Source of the DNA: Cellulosimicrobium cellulans
GTDB lineage: Bacteria > Actinomycetota > Actinomycetes > Actinomycetales > Cellulomonadaceae
Assembly (NCBI RefSeq): GCF_016921195.1
Contig: NZ_JAFGYF010000007.1
Coordinates: 62,001 to 126,000, forward strand
Direction: 5' to 3'
DNA length: 64,000 nt
Position 1 is the stretch's first letter. Each line of letters opens with the position of its first letter. Made by a program: the position numbers and the translations under genes. The notes below the pieces were generated by a model. That model worked only from the letters and a program-made list of their open reading frames with translations. It did not search any database and was not told where the DNA came from. Of this stretch, positions 19,719 to 31,675 are shown one piece after another.

Positions 19719-20702
19719 GTGGGCGGACGATCGCCCAGGGAGGACCGTCGTGAGCGGCGGCCCGTCGCGCCCGACGGTCTGGTCGTCGTCGACAAGCCGG
19801 GCGGCTGGACGAGCCACGACGTGGTCGGTCGCGGACGCCGGCTCGCGGGCACGCGCAAGGTCGGCCACGCGGGCACGCTCGACCCCATGGCGACGGGCGT
19901 GCTCGTGCTCGGGGTCGGCCGGGCGACGAAGCTCCTCACGTACGTCGTCGGCGCGGACAAGGACTACGACGCGACGATCCGGCTCGGCGCGAGCACGACG
20001 ACCGACGACGCCGAGGGCGAGGTCGTCGCGACCGCGGACGCGTCCGGCGTCGGGCGCCCCGACCTGGACCGCGCGATCGCCGACCTCACGGGGGAGATCC
20101 TCCAGGTGCCGAGCACGGTGAGCGCGATCAAGGTCGACGGGAAGCGCGCCTACGCCCGGGCGCGGGCGGGCGAGGACGTCGCGCTCGCGGCGCGGCCCGT
20201 CGTCGTCTCGCGCTTCGAGGTCCGCGACGTCCGTGCGGTCGCGCCGGGGAAGCCGTCGGGCCTGCCCGACGGCGCGTCCCCGGCCCTGGACGTGGACGTC
20301 GCCGTGACCGTCTCGTCGGGCACGTACGTGCGCGCGCTCGCGCGCGACCTGGGGGCGGCGCTCGGCGTCGGCGGGCACCTCACCGCCCTGCGACGCACGC
20401 GCGTCGGCGGGTACGGGCTCGACGTCGCGGCGACGCTCGAGGAGCTCGAGGCGCAGGCCGACCGCGACGGCGTCCTCGCGACGCTGCCGCTCGCCGACGC
20501 TGCGCGCGCGACGTTCCCCGTGCGCGAGCTCACGCCGGAGGAGGCCACGGCGCTGTCGTACGGGCAGTGGATCCCCGGGACCGGGGCGCCCGGGACCACG
20601 GCGGCGATCTCCCCGGCCGGCGAGCTCGTCGCCCTCGTCGAGGACACGCGCCGCGGCGGCGCGGACCTCGCGAGGCCCGTGCTCGTCCTGGCGCCTGCCT
20701 GA
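19719..20702 (+). CDS. truB: tRNA pseudouridine(55) synthase
   Basis: Makes pseudouridine 55 in the T-loop of most tRNAs. Seen: VVDKPGGWTSHDVV, KVGHAGTLDPMATGVL with the catalytic Asp, and the SGTYVRALARDLG motif; a C-terminal PUA-like domain occupies roughly the last 80 residues. Length 327. The GTG at 19719 is 4 bases after rbfA; its first dozen residues are variable basic/acidic and could be trimmed. Confidence 0.96.
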   Translation: MGGRSPREDRRERRPVAPDGLVVVDKPGGWTSHDVVGRGRRLAGTRKVGHAGTLDPMATGVLVLGVGRATKLLTYVVGADKDYDATIRLGASTTTDDAEGEVVATADASGVGRPDLDRAIADLTGEILQVPSTVSAIKVDGKRAYARARAGEDVALAARPVVVSRFEVRDVRAVAPGKPSGLPDGASPALDVDVAVTVSSGTYVRALARDLGAALGVGGHLTALRRTRVGGYGLDVAATLEELEAQADRDGVLATLPLADAARATFPVRELTPEEATALSYGQWIPGTGAPGTTAAISPAGELVALVEDTRRGGADLARPVLVLAPA

Positions 20703-20808
20703 CGCCCTCGGTTCGGCGCCGCGGCCGGGGCGTGGCAGTCTTGTCCAGCGGCGCCGACGACTCCCTGCCGGCGCACCCGACCCACCCCCTCACCGGAGGA
20801 GTTCTCGC

Positions 20809-21843
20809 GTGCACCTGTGGACGGACCTGAGCCAGGTTCCCCCGGGTTTCGGCCCGTCGGTCGTGACGATCGGCAACTTCGACGGCGTCCACCGCGGCCA
20901 TGCCCAGGTGCTCGGCCGCATCGTCGACCTCGCGCGCGAGCGCCACGCGCGCGCCGTCGCCGTGACGTTCCACCCGCACCCGGCGGTCGTGCACCGCCCC
21001 GAGAGCGCGCCCGAGCTCATCACGGGCATCGCGGACCGGGTCGAGCTGCTCGCCGGGACGGGTCTCGACGCCGTCCTCCTCGTGGAGTACACGCTCGAGT
21101 TCGCGCGCCAGACCCCCGAGGAGTTCGTGCGGACGTATCTCGTCGACGGGCTGGGGGTGGGCACGGTCGTCGTGGGCCACGACGTGCGGTTCGGGCGCGA
21201 CAACGCGGGCACGCTCGAGACCATGGTCGAGCTCGGGTCGCGGTTCGGGTTCGAGGTCGTGGCGATCGACGACGTCGGGCAGCACCAGGGCGTACCCGTC
21301 ACGGAGGAGAGCGCGCCGGGCGACTCGCAGGTGCGCTGGTCGTCCACGGGCGTGCGGGCCCTGCTCGCGGCGGGCGACGTGCGCGAGGCGGCGCGGATCC
21401 TCGGCCGGTCGCACCGCGTGCGGGGCACGGTCGTGCACGGCGACGCCCGGGGCCGTGAGCTCGGCTTCCCGACGGCGAACCTCGGCTCGATCAGCGGCAT
21501 GGTCCCGGCGGACGGCGTGTACGCGGGGTGGCTGGAGCGGCCGCAGCTCGCGGGCGCCGACCCCGAGCACGCCGACGTCCGGCTCCCAGCCGCGATCTCC
21601 ATCGGCACCAACCCCACGTTCGACGGTGTCGAGCGCCGCGTCGAGGCCTACGTCCTCGACCGCGCCGACCTCGACCTGTACGACGAGGACGTGGTGCTCG
21701 AGCTCGTCGAGCGGCTGCGTCCCACGTTGCGGTTCGACGGCATCGAGCCCCTCGTCGCCCAGATGCACGACGACGTCGCGCGCGCCCGCGAGCTCCTCGC
21801 CGTCCGGGGCGGGGAGCAGGCCGCGACGCCCACGGGGGCCTGA
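20809..21843 (+). CDS. ribF: Bifunctional riboflavin kinase/FAD synthetase
   Basis: Converts riboflavin to FMN and then FAD. Seen: N-terminal nucleotidyltransferase with TIGNFDGVHRGHAQVL (the GxFDGVHxGH motif), the second motif around SSTGVRALLAAGDV, and the C-terminal kinase with RELGFPTANLG, GVYAGW and SIGTNPTFDG. Length 344. GTG at 20809 with a strong GGAGGAG site. It follows truB by 106 bases. The next gene, an ABC ATPase, starts 2 bases after its stop. Confidence 0.96.
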   Translation: MHLWTDLSQVPPGFGPSVVTIGNFDGVHRGHAQVLGRIVDLARERHARAVAVTFHPHPAVVHRPESAPELITGIADRVELLAGTGLDAVLLVEYTLEFARQTPEEFVRTYLVDGLGVGTVVVGHDVRFGRDNAGTLETMVELGSRFGFEVVAIDDVGQHQGVPVTEESAPGDSQVRWSSTGVRALLAAGDVREAARILGRSHRVRGTVVHGDARGRELGFPTANLGSISGMVPADGVYAGWLERPQLAGADPEHADVRLPAAISIGTNPTFDGVERRVEAYVLDRADLDLYDEDVVLELVERLRPTLRFDGIEPLVAQMHDDVARARELLAVRGGEQAATPTGA

Positions 21844-21845
21844 TC

Positions 21846-22550
21846 GTGGCGGCTCCCGCCCCGAGCCCTGCCCCCGTGCTGGAGGCGCGCGCGCTGCGCG
21901 TCGGCTACGCGGACGTCGCGGTGTGCGCGCCCGTCGACCTCGCCGTGGCCCCGGGCGACCTGGTCGTCGTCATCGGCGCGAACGGCAGCGGGAAGTCGAC
22001 GCTCCTGCGCACGCTGCTCGGTCTCCAGCCCGCGCTCGGCGGCGCGGTGCGGGCGTTCGGGCGTGCCGTCGACGAGCGCGAGCGGGACTTCCGCGCGCGG
22101 GTCGCGGGCGTGCTCGACGACGACGCGTTCTTCCCCGCCCTGACCGTGCGCGAGCACCTCGTCCTCGTCGCGCGCGGGCACGGCGTGGCTGGTGCTGGCG
22201 CGGCCGTGGACGCGCTCCTCGACCGGTTCGGGATCGCGGAGCAGGCGGCGTCGCTGCCGTCGGCGCTCTCGTCGGGCCAGCGACGACGCTTCCTGCTGGC
22301 GTCCGGCTTCGTCCGGCCGCGCGAGCTGCTCGTGCTCGACGAGCCGGAGCAGCGCCTCGACCCCGGCATGCGCGAGCGGCTCGCGGGCCTGCTCGTCGAC
22401 GACGCGCGCAGCGGCGTCGCGGTCGTCCTCGCGACGCACGACCCCGACCTGGTCGCGCGGACCGGTGCCCGTGGCCTGCTCGTCGGGGACGACGCGTGCG
22501 TCGCGCTCGAGCCGGCGGACACGCACGACGCGCTGCTGGCGGTGCGCTGA
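21846..22550 (+). CDS. ABC transporter ATP-binding protein
   Basis: ATPase subunit of an ABC system. Seen: Walker A GANGSGKS (residues 44-51), signature LSSGQRRRF (a divergent form of LSGGQ), Walker B LLVLDEPEQRLD, and H-loop ATHDPD. Length 234, the typical size of a single nucleotide-binding domain. The GTG at 21846 is 2 bases past ribF, and the partner gene starts 2 bases past its stop. Pairing with a 538-residue multi-span membrane protein suggests an exporter or a membrane-stress complex; no substrate-binding protein is nearby. Confidence 0.88.
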   Translation: MAAPAPSPAPVLEARALRVGYADVAVCAPVDLAVAPGDLVVVIGANGSGKSTLLRTLLGLQPALGGAVRAFGRAVDERERDFRARVAGVLDDDAFFPALTVREHLVLVARGHGVAGAGAAVDALLDRFGIAEQAASLPSALSSGQRRRFLLASGFVRPRELLVLDEPEQRLDPGMRERLAGLLVDDARSGVAVVLATHDPDLVARTGARGLLVGDDACVALEPADTHDALLAVR

Positions 22551-22552
22551 CG

Positions 22553-24169
22553 GTGACCGGCGCGCACCCCGACGGAGCCCGCGGAGCGACCCGCGGTGCC
22601 GACCGCGACGACGGCCGCGACGACGGCCGCGACGGCGCGGTGCGCAGGCTGCGCACCGATCCCGACGAGCTGCTCACCGGCCGCGAGCTGCGGCGCCTGA
22701 CCGCGCGCGCCGCGGCGGCGCGGGCCGATGCCGGGCCGGGGGAGATCGTCGTCGACGTCGCGTACGCGGTCGTGTCCGTCGCGCTCGCCACGGTCTGGGT
22801 GGTCGGGCTCGCCACGATGCTGCGCTCGTCGCTGGACACCGGCGCCGCGACCGGCTCGCAGCAGGTGCTCGGGCCGGGCGGGGTCCAGGCGCTCGGGACG
22901 GCCGCGCTGCTCGCGTTCCTCACGGGGACGGCCGTGCGCCTCGGTCCGGTGGGCGCGGGCAGCGCGGGCGTGCGCTGGTGGGCGCCCACACCGGCAGACC
23001 GGCGCGGGCTCGTCGTGCCGTCGTTCGTCCGAGCGGTGCTGCTCGGCGGCGTCCTCGGCGCGGTCGGGACCGCCGTCGTCGCGGTCGCCGCAGGGCTCGA
23101 CGCCGGTGCGTCCCTGCGGGGCGCGCTCACGGGCGGCGTCCTCGGCCTCCTGCTGGTCTCCGTCACGGGCCTCGCCCAGCCGTCGCCCCGCGCGGCGGCG
23201 GCGCTCGCTCGTGCGAGCGACGTCGCCGTCGCGGCCGTGCCGGTCGTGGGCCTCGCGCTCGTCGTCGTCGGTCGCCCCGGGCTGCCCGCCCTCGCCGCGC
23301 CCCCGCTCGTCGCGGTCGGGCTCCTCGCGGTCGCCGCGGTGCTCGTGCTGCGCTGGTGGCGCGGACTGGAGTCGCTCGGCGCGACCGTCCTGCGCGCGCA
23401 GAGCTCGGTCGCGGACCAGGTGGGGGGCGCCGTGCTCTCCTTCGACACGCGCGATCTCGGCCGCGCCCTGCGCCGGGCGGGCGCGGCGCGCGTCCGCGTC
23501 CGGCGCCCGCGGCGGTTCGCGGCCGTGCGGGGCCCGTTCGGCGCGGTGGTCGCGGCCGACCTCGTGCTCCTCGGGCGGAGCCCCTCCGCGCTCGCGCAGC
23601 TCGTCGGCCTCGGCGCGCTGACCGTCGTCGCGCAGCAGGTCCCCGGCCTCGGCTCGGGGTTCGGCCTCTTCGCGGTGCTGGTCGTGGCCGGGCTCGGCGC
23701 CGCCGTGCTCGGTGCCGAGGGCGCACGTACCGCGGAGATGGCCCCCGTCGTCGACGCGCTCGTCCCGCTCGCCGCGCGCTGGACCCGCCTCGCCCGGGCG
23801 GTCGTCCCCACCCTCACGGCCGCCGCGTGCCTCCTCGCGGGCTCGGCACCGCTCGTCGTCGCGACGGGCGACGCGCGCTGGGTCGCCTTGGCCGCGCTCA
23901 CCGCCGTCGTCCAGGGCGGAGCCGCCGTGCGCAGCGCCTACCGCGAGCCGCCGAACTGGGGCGGCCCGCTGCTCGCGACGCCCGCGGGCGGCGTGCCCAC
24001 GGGTGCCGCCGCCGTCCTGCGCAAGGGTCCCGACCTCGCGGTCCTCGGCGCGGTCCCGCTCGGGGTCGCGCTCCTCGTGGGCACGGCGGGCTGGGTCGCC
24101 GTCGTCGCCCAGGCGCTCGCGGCCGTCGTGGCGCTCGCGGTCGCGACCCACGTGCGGGCGGTGCGCTGA
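22553..24169 (+). CDS. Polytopic membrane protein, probable ABC partner (DUF6297-like)
   Basis: Putative membrane component of the ABC system with the preceding ATPase. Seen: an N-terminal hydrophilic Arg/Asp-rich tail with a DDGR repeat, then about a dozen hydrophobic segments in two groups separated by a basic cytosolic loop (RVRVRRPRRFAAVRG) near residues 315-330. Length 538. It resembles the actinobacterial DUF6297 type, which is usually found beside an ABC ATPase; I recognise this from overall style, not from a single motif. The GTG at 22553 makes it directly coupled. Substrate unknown. Confidence 0.7.
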   Translation: MTGAHPDGARGATRGADRDDGRDDGRDGAVRRLRTDPDELLTGRELRRLTARAAAARADAGPGEIVVDVAYAVVSVALATVWVVGLATMLRSSLDTGAATGSQQVLGPGGVQALGTAALLAFLTGTAVRLGPVGAGSAGVRWWAPTPADRRGLVVPSFVRAVLLGGVLGAVGTAVVAVAAGLDAGASLRGALTGGVLGLLLVSVTGLAQPSPRAAAALARASDVAVAAVPVVGLALVVVGRPGLPALAAPPLVAVGLLAVAAVLVLRWWRGLESLGATVLRAQSSVADQVGGAVLSFDTRDLGRALRRAGAARVRVRRPRRFAAVRGPFGAVVAADLVLLGRSPSALAQLVGLGALTVVAQQVPGLGSGFGLFAVLVVAGLGAAVLGAEGARTAEMAPVVDALVPLAARWTRLARAVVPTLTAAACLLAGSAPLVVATGDARWVALAALTAVVQGGAAVRSAYREPPNWGGPLLATPAGGVPTGAAAVLRKGPDLAVLGAVPLGVALLVGTAGWVAVVAQALAAVVALAVATHVRAVR

Positions 24170-24271
24170 CCTCGACCTCCGCCGCGACCGCCGTACCCGG
24201 ACGAGAGAGCACGTGCGGCGTACGAGGGGCCCCGCGCCCTGCGGGGCACCGCTGTCTCGGCTCCGGCGGCC

Positions 24272-24517
24272 TCAGACGGCTGCCGACGCCTCGACGAGGC
24301 GGCCGTCCACCAGGTGCACGCTGGCGGCGACCGGGCCGAGCGTCGCCTCGTCGTGCGTCACCAGATGGGCCACCGCGTCGAGCTCGCGCGCGAGCCGCAC
24401 GACGAGCTCCACGACCTGCACGCCGCGGCCGTGGTCGAGCGCCGACGCGGGCTCGTCGACGAGGAGCGCCTGCGGGTCGTCCACGAGCCACGGCTGCTGG
24501 AACTCGATCGCGATGCG
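24272..24517 (-). pseudogene. Decayed ABC transporter ATPase fragment
   Basis: The minus-strand frame ends with a recognisable ABC ATPase C-terminal part of about 80 residues: VDDPQALLVDEPASALDH (Walker B and D-loop), then AHLVTHDEAT (H-loop) and VHLVDGRLVE (end of the domain). Upstream of it the expected signature motif is garbled (RIAIEFQQPW in place of RVAIARAL) and no Walker A can be found in any frame, only Arg-rich sequence. The left boundary is the stop codon; the right boundary is my estimate of where similarity ends. Likely a truncated, inactive remnant of a MacB/LolD-type ATPase. Confidence 0.6.
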
Positions 24518-24784
24518 CCCGCGGCGCAGGGCCGCCGCCCGGTCCGCGGCGCGCCGGGACCGACGCCGACGCCGAGCACGGCGCCCGCGCGTGGCCGCCG
24601 TGCGCACCTCTCCGACGAGCGCGGCGCGCCCTCGCGCACCGCGGGGTCGCCGAGGCCCGACGGCGCGGCATCCTGCGCAGGTGGCCGGCGCCACGGGAGG
24701 CGCGTCCGGGGTCGGCCGACGTGTCACGGGTCCGGGCGCGCGGTCCCGCGGGCGGAGCCGGGCCGAGTCAGCACGTCCACCTGG
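24518..24784. other. Non-coding stretch upstream of rpsO
   Basis: No convincing gene on either strand; frames here are Arg/Ala-rich composition artefacts. It probably holds eroded 5' sequence of the ABC ATPase remnant and the rpsO upstream region. I see no strong hairpin. Confidence 0.5.
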
Positions 24785-24790
24785 TAAGAT
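24785..24790 (+). promoter_or_regulatory. Predicted -10 element (TAAGAT) of rpsO
   Basis: TAAGAT fits the consensus well and is AT-rich against its surroundings. It would start transcription near 24797, leaving a leader of about 78 bases where S15 autoregulation could act. Confidence 0.6.
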
Positions 24791-24874
24791 GGATGCGCCG
24801 TCTGACCGGCCGCGGATCCAGAGAGCCCGGGAGAACCGTCCCGGCGCACCGCGCAACGAACCCGAAGGAGAACC

Positions 24875-25144
24875 GTGCCGCTCGACACTGCCACGAAGCA
24901 GCGCATCATGACCGAGTACGCGACGAGCGAGGGCGACACCGGTTCGCCCGAGGTCCAGGTCGCGCTCCTCACGCAGCGCATCAAGGACCTCACCGAGCAC
25001 CTCAAGGAGCACAAGCACGACCACCACAGCCGTCGTGGTCTGCTCCTCCTCGTCGGCCAGCGCCGTCGCCTGCTCGGCTACCTGCAGAAGGTCGACATCA
25101 ACCGCTACCGCAGCCTCATCGAGCGCCTCGGTCTGCGTCGCTGA
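24875..25144 (+). CDS. rpsO: 30S ribosomal protein S15
   Basis: Primary-binding protein of the 30S platform (16S rRNA helices 20-22). The 89-residue length is standard. Seen: [15 protein letters not shown], the [23 protein letters not shown] rRNA-binding region, and [13 protein letters not shown] at the end. GTG at 24875 with GAAGGAG upstream. Followed by a strong terminator and then pnp, the conserved rpsO-pnp pair. Confidence 0.98.
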   Translation: MPLDTATKQRIMTEYATSEGDTGSPEVQVALLTQRIKDLTEHLKEHKHDHHSRRGLLLLVGQRRRLLGYLQKVDINRYRSLIERLGLRR

Positions 25145-25154
25145 CACGACACCG

Positions 25155-25184
25155 CCAGCCCGGTCCCTGCGGGGACCGGGCTGG
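25155..25184 (+). terminator. Intrinsic terminator after rpsO
   Basis: Perfect 13-bp stem (25155-25167 with 25172-25184) and a TGCG tetraloop, beginning 10 bases after the rpsO stop and followed by TCTGGTGTG. It should end most rpsO transcripts before pnp. Confidence 0.85.
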
Positions 25185-25458
25185 TCTGGTGTGATGTACC
25201 CGTCACACCCCGGCTGAGCACCACCCAGCCGCACACCACCCACCGCGCCGCCGGCCTCTCGTTCGGTCCTCGGTAGTGGCTCACGGACCCCCACGGCCCC
25301 GTCCCGGACGGAGCCGGTACGGGAACCGCCGTGGACCTCGATCGAAGACCGCCGAGCGTCGAGTGCGACCGGAGCCCCCGCGCCACGCGCGCCGGGGCGC
25401 GGACCGGAACCCTCGACAGGGGCTACCCGGGCGGCGCTTCGAGAAAGGGAGGGCACCC
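25185..25458 (+). promoter_or_regulatory. pnp leader region with nested hairpins
   Basis: A non-coding stretch of about 270 bases ahead of pnp. It contains nested complementary segments: CCACGGC 25291-25297 with GCCGTGG 25328-25334, and CCCGT 25298-25302 with ACGGG 25319-25323. In Streptomyces and E. coli the pnp leader is cut by RNase III and autoregulated; a similar role is inferred. No clear promoter was found. Confidence 0.4.
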
Positions 25459-27684
25459 GTGGAGGGTCCCGAGATCCAGTTCGCCGAGGCCACGATCGAC
25501 AACGGTCGCTTCGGCACCCGCACCGTCCGGTTCGAGACCGGGCGCCTCGCCCGTCAGGCCGCCGGCTCCGTCGCCGCGTACCTCGACGACGAGACCATGC
25601 TCCTGTCGGCCACGACGGCCGGGAAGCACCCCAAGGACCAGTTCGACTTCTTCCCGCTGACGGTGGACGTCGAGGAGCGCATGTACGCCGCGGGTCGCAT
25701 CCCCGGCTCGTTCTTCCGCCGCGAGGGGCGTCCCTCGACGGACGCGATCCTCGCGTGCCGCCTCATCGACCGCCCGCTGCGCCCGCTGTTCGTCAAGGGC
25801 CTGCGCAACGAGGTCCAGGTCGTCATCACGGTCCTCGCGATCCACCCGGACGACGCGTACGACACGCTCGCGATCAACGCCGCCTCGGCGTCGACGCAGA
25901 TCTCCGGCCTGCCGTTCTCGGGCCCGGTCGGCGCCGTCCGCATCGCGCTCGTCGACGGCCAGTGGGTCGCGTTCCCCAAGTACTCCGACAAGGAGCGCGC
26001 GGTCTTCGACATGGTCGTGGCCGGGCGCGTCGTGGGGGACGACGTCGCGATCGCGATGATCGAGGCCGAGGCCACCGACGGTGCCTGGGGCCTCGTCAAG
26101 GACGAGGGCGTCGCCGCGCCGACCGAGGAGGTCGTCGCCGAGGGCATCGAGGCGGCCAAGCCGTTCATCAAGGCGCTGTGCGACGCGCAGTCGGCGCTCG
26201 CCGCCCAGGCCGCGAAGCCGGTCAAGGAGTACCCGGTCTTCCTGGACTACCAGGACGACGCGTTCGCCGCGGTCGAGGCCGAGGTCTCGACCGACCTGCG
26301 CGCCGCGCTCGCCATCGCGGACAAGCAGGACCGCGAGAACCGTCTCGACGAGATCAAGAACGAGATGGTCGGCAAGCTCCAGGCCGGGTTCGACGGCCGC
26401 GAGAAGGAGCTCTCCGCCGCCTACCGCGCGCTGCAGAAGAAGCTCGTGCGCCAGCGCGTCCTCACCGAGGGCGTGCGCATCGACGGCCGTGGGCTCGCGG
26501 ACATCCGCACCCTGTCGGCCGAGGTCGAGGTGCTCCCGCGCGTGCACGGCTCCGCGCTGTTCGAGCGTGGCGAGACCCAGATCATGGGCGTCACCACGCT
26601 GAACATGCTCCGCATGGAGCAGCAGATCGACTCGCTCGGTCCGGAGACGCGCAAGCGCTACATGCACAACTACAACTTCCCGCCCTACTCGACGGGCGAG
26701 ACCGGCCGGGTGGGCAGCCCGAAGCGCCGCGAGATCGGCCACGGCGCGCTCGCCGAGCGCGCGCTCGTGCCGGTGCTCCCGAGCCGCGAGGAGTTCCCGT
26801 ACGCGATCCGTCAGGTGTCCGAGGCCCTCGGCTCCAACGGCTCGACGTCCATGGGCTCCGTGTGCGCCTCGACGCTCTCGCTCCTCAACGCGGGCGTGCC
26901 GCTGCGCGCCCCCGTCGCGGGCATCGCGATGGGCCTCATCTCCGACACGGTGGACGGTGAGACCCGCTACGCGGCGCTCACCGACATCCTCGGTGCCGAG
27001 GACGCGTTCGGCGACATGGACTTCAAGGTCGCCGGCACGCGCGAGTTCGTCACGGCCATCCAGCTCGACACGAAGCTCGACGGCATCCCCGCCTCGGTGC
27101 TCGCCGGTGCGCTGACCCAGGCGCGCGACGCGCGCCTGACGATCCTCGACGTCATCGCCGAGGCCATCGACGTGCCCGACGAGATGTCCCCGAACGCCCC
27201 GCGCGTCATCTCCGTGAAGGTGCCGGTCGACAAGATCGGCGAGGTCATCGGCCCCAAGGGCAAGATGATCAACCAGATCCAGGAGGAGACGGGCGCGGAC
27301 ATCTCCATCGAGGACGACGGCACCGTGTACATCGGCGCGACCGACGGCCCGTCGGCCGAGGCCGCCCGCGCGGCGATCAACGCGATCGCCAACCCGCACG
27401 TCCCCGAGGTCGGCGAGCGCTTCGTCGGCACGGTCGTCAAGACGACGTCGTTCGGCGCGTTCATCTCGCTCTCCCCGGGCAAGGACGGTCTGCTGCACAT
27501 CAGCCAGATCCGCAAGCTCGTGGGCGGCAAGCGCGTCGAGAACGTCGAGGACGTGCTGTCCATCGGCCAGAAGGTCCAGGTCGAGATCGGGGAGATCGAC
27601 CCGCGCGGCAAGCTCTCGCTGCACGCCGTGGTCGAGGAGGAGGCTCCGGCCGACGCCCCCGCGACCGAGGGCGCGGACGCCTGA
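25459..27684 (+). CDS. pnp: Polyribonucleotide nucleotidyltransferase (PNPase)
   Basis: Phosphorolytic 3'-5' exoribonuclease and, in Actinobacteria, the RNA 3'-tailing enzyme. Seen in order: first RNase PH domain ([24 protein letters not shown]), an alpha-helical linker, second catalytic RNase PH domain ([30 protein letters not shown]), KH domain ([15 protein letters not shown]) and S1 domain ([21 protein letters not shown]). Length 741. The GTG at 25459 has GGGAGGG upstream. The M16 protease starts 1 base after its stop. Confidence 0.97.
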   Translation: MEGPEIQFAEATIDNGRFGTRTVRFETGRLARQAAGSVAAYLDDETMLLSATTAGKHPKDQFDFFPLTVDVEERMYAAGRIPGSFFRREGRPSTDAILACRLIDRPLRPLFVKGLRNEVQVVITVLAIHPDDAYDTLAINAASASTQISGLPFSGPVGAVRIALVDGQWVAFPKYSDKERAVFDMVVAGRVVGDDVAIAMIEAEATDGAWGLVKDEGVAAPTEEVVAEGIEAAKPFIKALCDAQSALAAQAAKPVKEYPVFLDYQDDAFAAVEAEVSTDLRAALAIADKQDRENRLDEIKNEMVGKLQAGFDGREKELSAAYRALQKKLVRQRVLTEGVRIDGRGLADIRTLSAEVEVLPRVHGSALFERGETQIMGVTTLNMLRMEQQIDSLGPETRKRYMHNYNFPPYSTGETGRVGSPKRREIGHGALAERALVPVLPSREEFPYAIRQVSEALGSNGSTSMGSVCASTLSLLNAGVPLRAPVAGIAMGLISDTVDGETRYAALTDILGAEDAFGDMDFKVAGTREFVTAIQLDTKLDGIPASVLAGALTQARDARLTILDVIAEAIDVPDEMSPNAPRVISVKVPVDKIGEVIGPKGKMINQIQEETGADISIEDDGTVYIGATDGPSAEAARAAINAIANPHVPEVGERFVGTVVKTTSFGAFISLSPGKDGLLHISQIRKLVGGKRVENVEDVLSIGQKVQVEIGEIDPRGKLSLHAVVEEEAPADAPATEGADA

Positions 27685-27685
27685 C

Positions 27686-30512
<2,827 letters not shown>

Positions 30513-30532
30513 CCGAGGCGGTCCACCGCGCC

Positions 30533-30567
30533 CCAGGTGCGGGCCTCATGGGCTGCCGCACACCTGG
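30533..30567. terminator. Possible bidirectional terminator
   Basis: CCAGGTG near 30533 pairs with CACCTGG ending at 30567, and a further CGG/CCG step is possible across a 2-base bulge. It lies between the converging TPR gene and the minus-strand hypothetical gene. Confidence 0.5.
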
Positions 30568-30584
30568 CGCCACTCGTCGGCGGG

Positions 30585-31043
30585 TCAGAGGCTGGTCCAG
30601 CAGTAGAGCCGGTGGCCCGCGTCGTCCGCCTGGACGCACAGGGTCGCGAGCCGGTGCAGGGCACCGGCCAGGTCAGCGGGGTCGGAGCCTTCCAGCTCCT
30701 CGGTGGCGGCCCAGCGTACGGCGACGGCGTCGAGGTCGGTCGGCGTCGCCGCGGCGAGCGCCGTCACGAGCTCCGCGGTGACCGCGACGACCCACGGGCC
30801 CTCGTCTCCCGCGCTCGCGACGAGCTCCCCGTGCCGGGGGTCGCGCTTCGCCTCGGCGTAGGGGCGGTCGGTGAGGAGGCCCGCGAGCGTGCCCAGCACG
30901 ACGAAGGGGTCGATCCCCTTGAGCTCGACCGTGGGGAACACCGGCTGGTTCGTCAGCGGGTCGGGGCTGCTCGGGCCCCGACGTGCCGCGCTCCCGGCCT
31001 GCGCGTCGTCGGGTGCGGAGAAGTAGTCGGTGAGGATGCCCAT
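30585..31043 (-). CDS. Conserved hypothetical protein
   Basis: Not recognised. A 152-residue soluble protein starting MGILTDYFSAPDD, with a Pro-rich segment followed by a mixed helix/strand body containing ELKGIDPFVVLGTLAGLLTDRPY and ending DDAGHRLYCWTSL. No signal peptide or membrane span. The ATG at 31043 is preceded on the minus strand by GAGGAT 8 bases upstream, a weak leaderless-type -10. Codon usage matches the host. It lies 80 bases from the GNAT gene on the same strand but probably has its own promoter. Confidence 0.65.
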   Translation of the reverse strand: MGILTDYFSAPDDAQAGSAARRGPSSPDPLTNQPVFPTVELKGIDPFVVLGTLAGLLTDRPYAEAKRDPRHGELVASAGDEGPWVVAVTAELVTALAAATPTDLDAVAVRWAATEELEGSDPADLAGALHRLATLCVQADDAGHRLYCWTSL

Positions 31044-31123
31044 GGCGGTCGATCCTCGCAGGTCGGGCGTCCGAACGGGTCACGACGGTGTCACGGCTGC
31101 GTGACGAACGGTCGCGCGAGCCC

Positions 31124-31633
31124 TCAGATCTCGGCCGTCCAGCGGCGCTCGACGACGTCGCGCACCCCGGTCGCGAGGGTGCGCGTCCGCCCGTCGGGCC
31201 CGAGCCCGGCGCCGGCGAGGAACGTCTCGCGCGCCGTGTCGCCGTCGAGCACCCAGGTGACGACCTCCGCGGAGCCGTCCCGCCGCAGCCGGTCGACCGC
31301 GGCCGCCAGGAGGCGCGACCCGTGCCCGCCGCGCTGGTGCTGCGGCTCGACCTCGAGCGCGAGCACCTGGCCGGGGGCGACCGCCGCGAAACCGACGACG
31401 TCCGCGCCCGCGCACGCGACGAGCACGCCGAACCCCGGCCCGGGCGGGGACGAGATCGCGGCGGCCCACTGCTCGCGCATGCGGACCGTGTCGAGCGCGT
31501 CGAGCACGTCGTCCCCGAGGACCTCCGCGTGGGACGAGCGCCAGGCCCCCACCTGGATCGCGGTCATCGCGACGTCGTCGCCGGGCACGGCAGGACGGAC
31601 CGAGACGTCGGCGGTCTCGCGGAAGAGGCTCAC
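31124..31633 (-). CDS. GNAT-family N-acetyltransferase
   Basis: Predicted acetyltransferase of unknown substrate. Seen: VLALEVEPQHQRGGHGSRLLAAAVDRL (acetyl-CoA-binding Q/R-x-x-G-x-G/S) in the middle and a C-terminal strand/helix with WVLDGDTARETFLAGAGLGPDG. Length 169, typical of a single GNAT domain. Begins with GTG at 31633, 6 bases after a TAGGGT -10 on the minus strand (31640-31645), so probably leaderless. Genes of this type are often substrate-promiscuous; function cannot be assigned. Confidence 0.82.
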   Translation of the reverse strand: MSLFRETADVSVRPAVPGDDVAMTAIQVGAWRSSHAEVLGDDVLDALDTVRMREQWAAAISSPPGPGFGVLVACAGADVVGFAAVAPGQVLALEVEPQHQRGGHGSRLLAAAVDRLRRDGSAEVVTWVLDGDTARETFLAGAGLGPDGRTRTLATGVRDVVERRWTAEI

Positions 31634-31639
31634 GGGTCC

Positions 31640-31645
31640 ACCCTA
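31640..31645 (-). promoter_or_regulatory. Predicted leaderless promoter of the GNAT gene (-10 TAGGGT)
   Basis: TAGGGT on the minus strand ends 6 bases before the GTG at 31633. Confidence 0.6.
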
Positions 31646-31675
31646 CGAGACGCGGGCGGCGCCCCGGGCCGGCGG

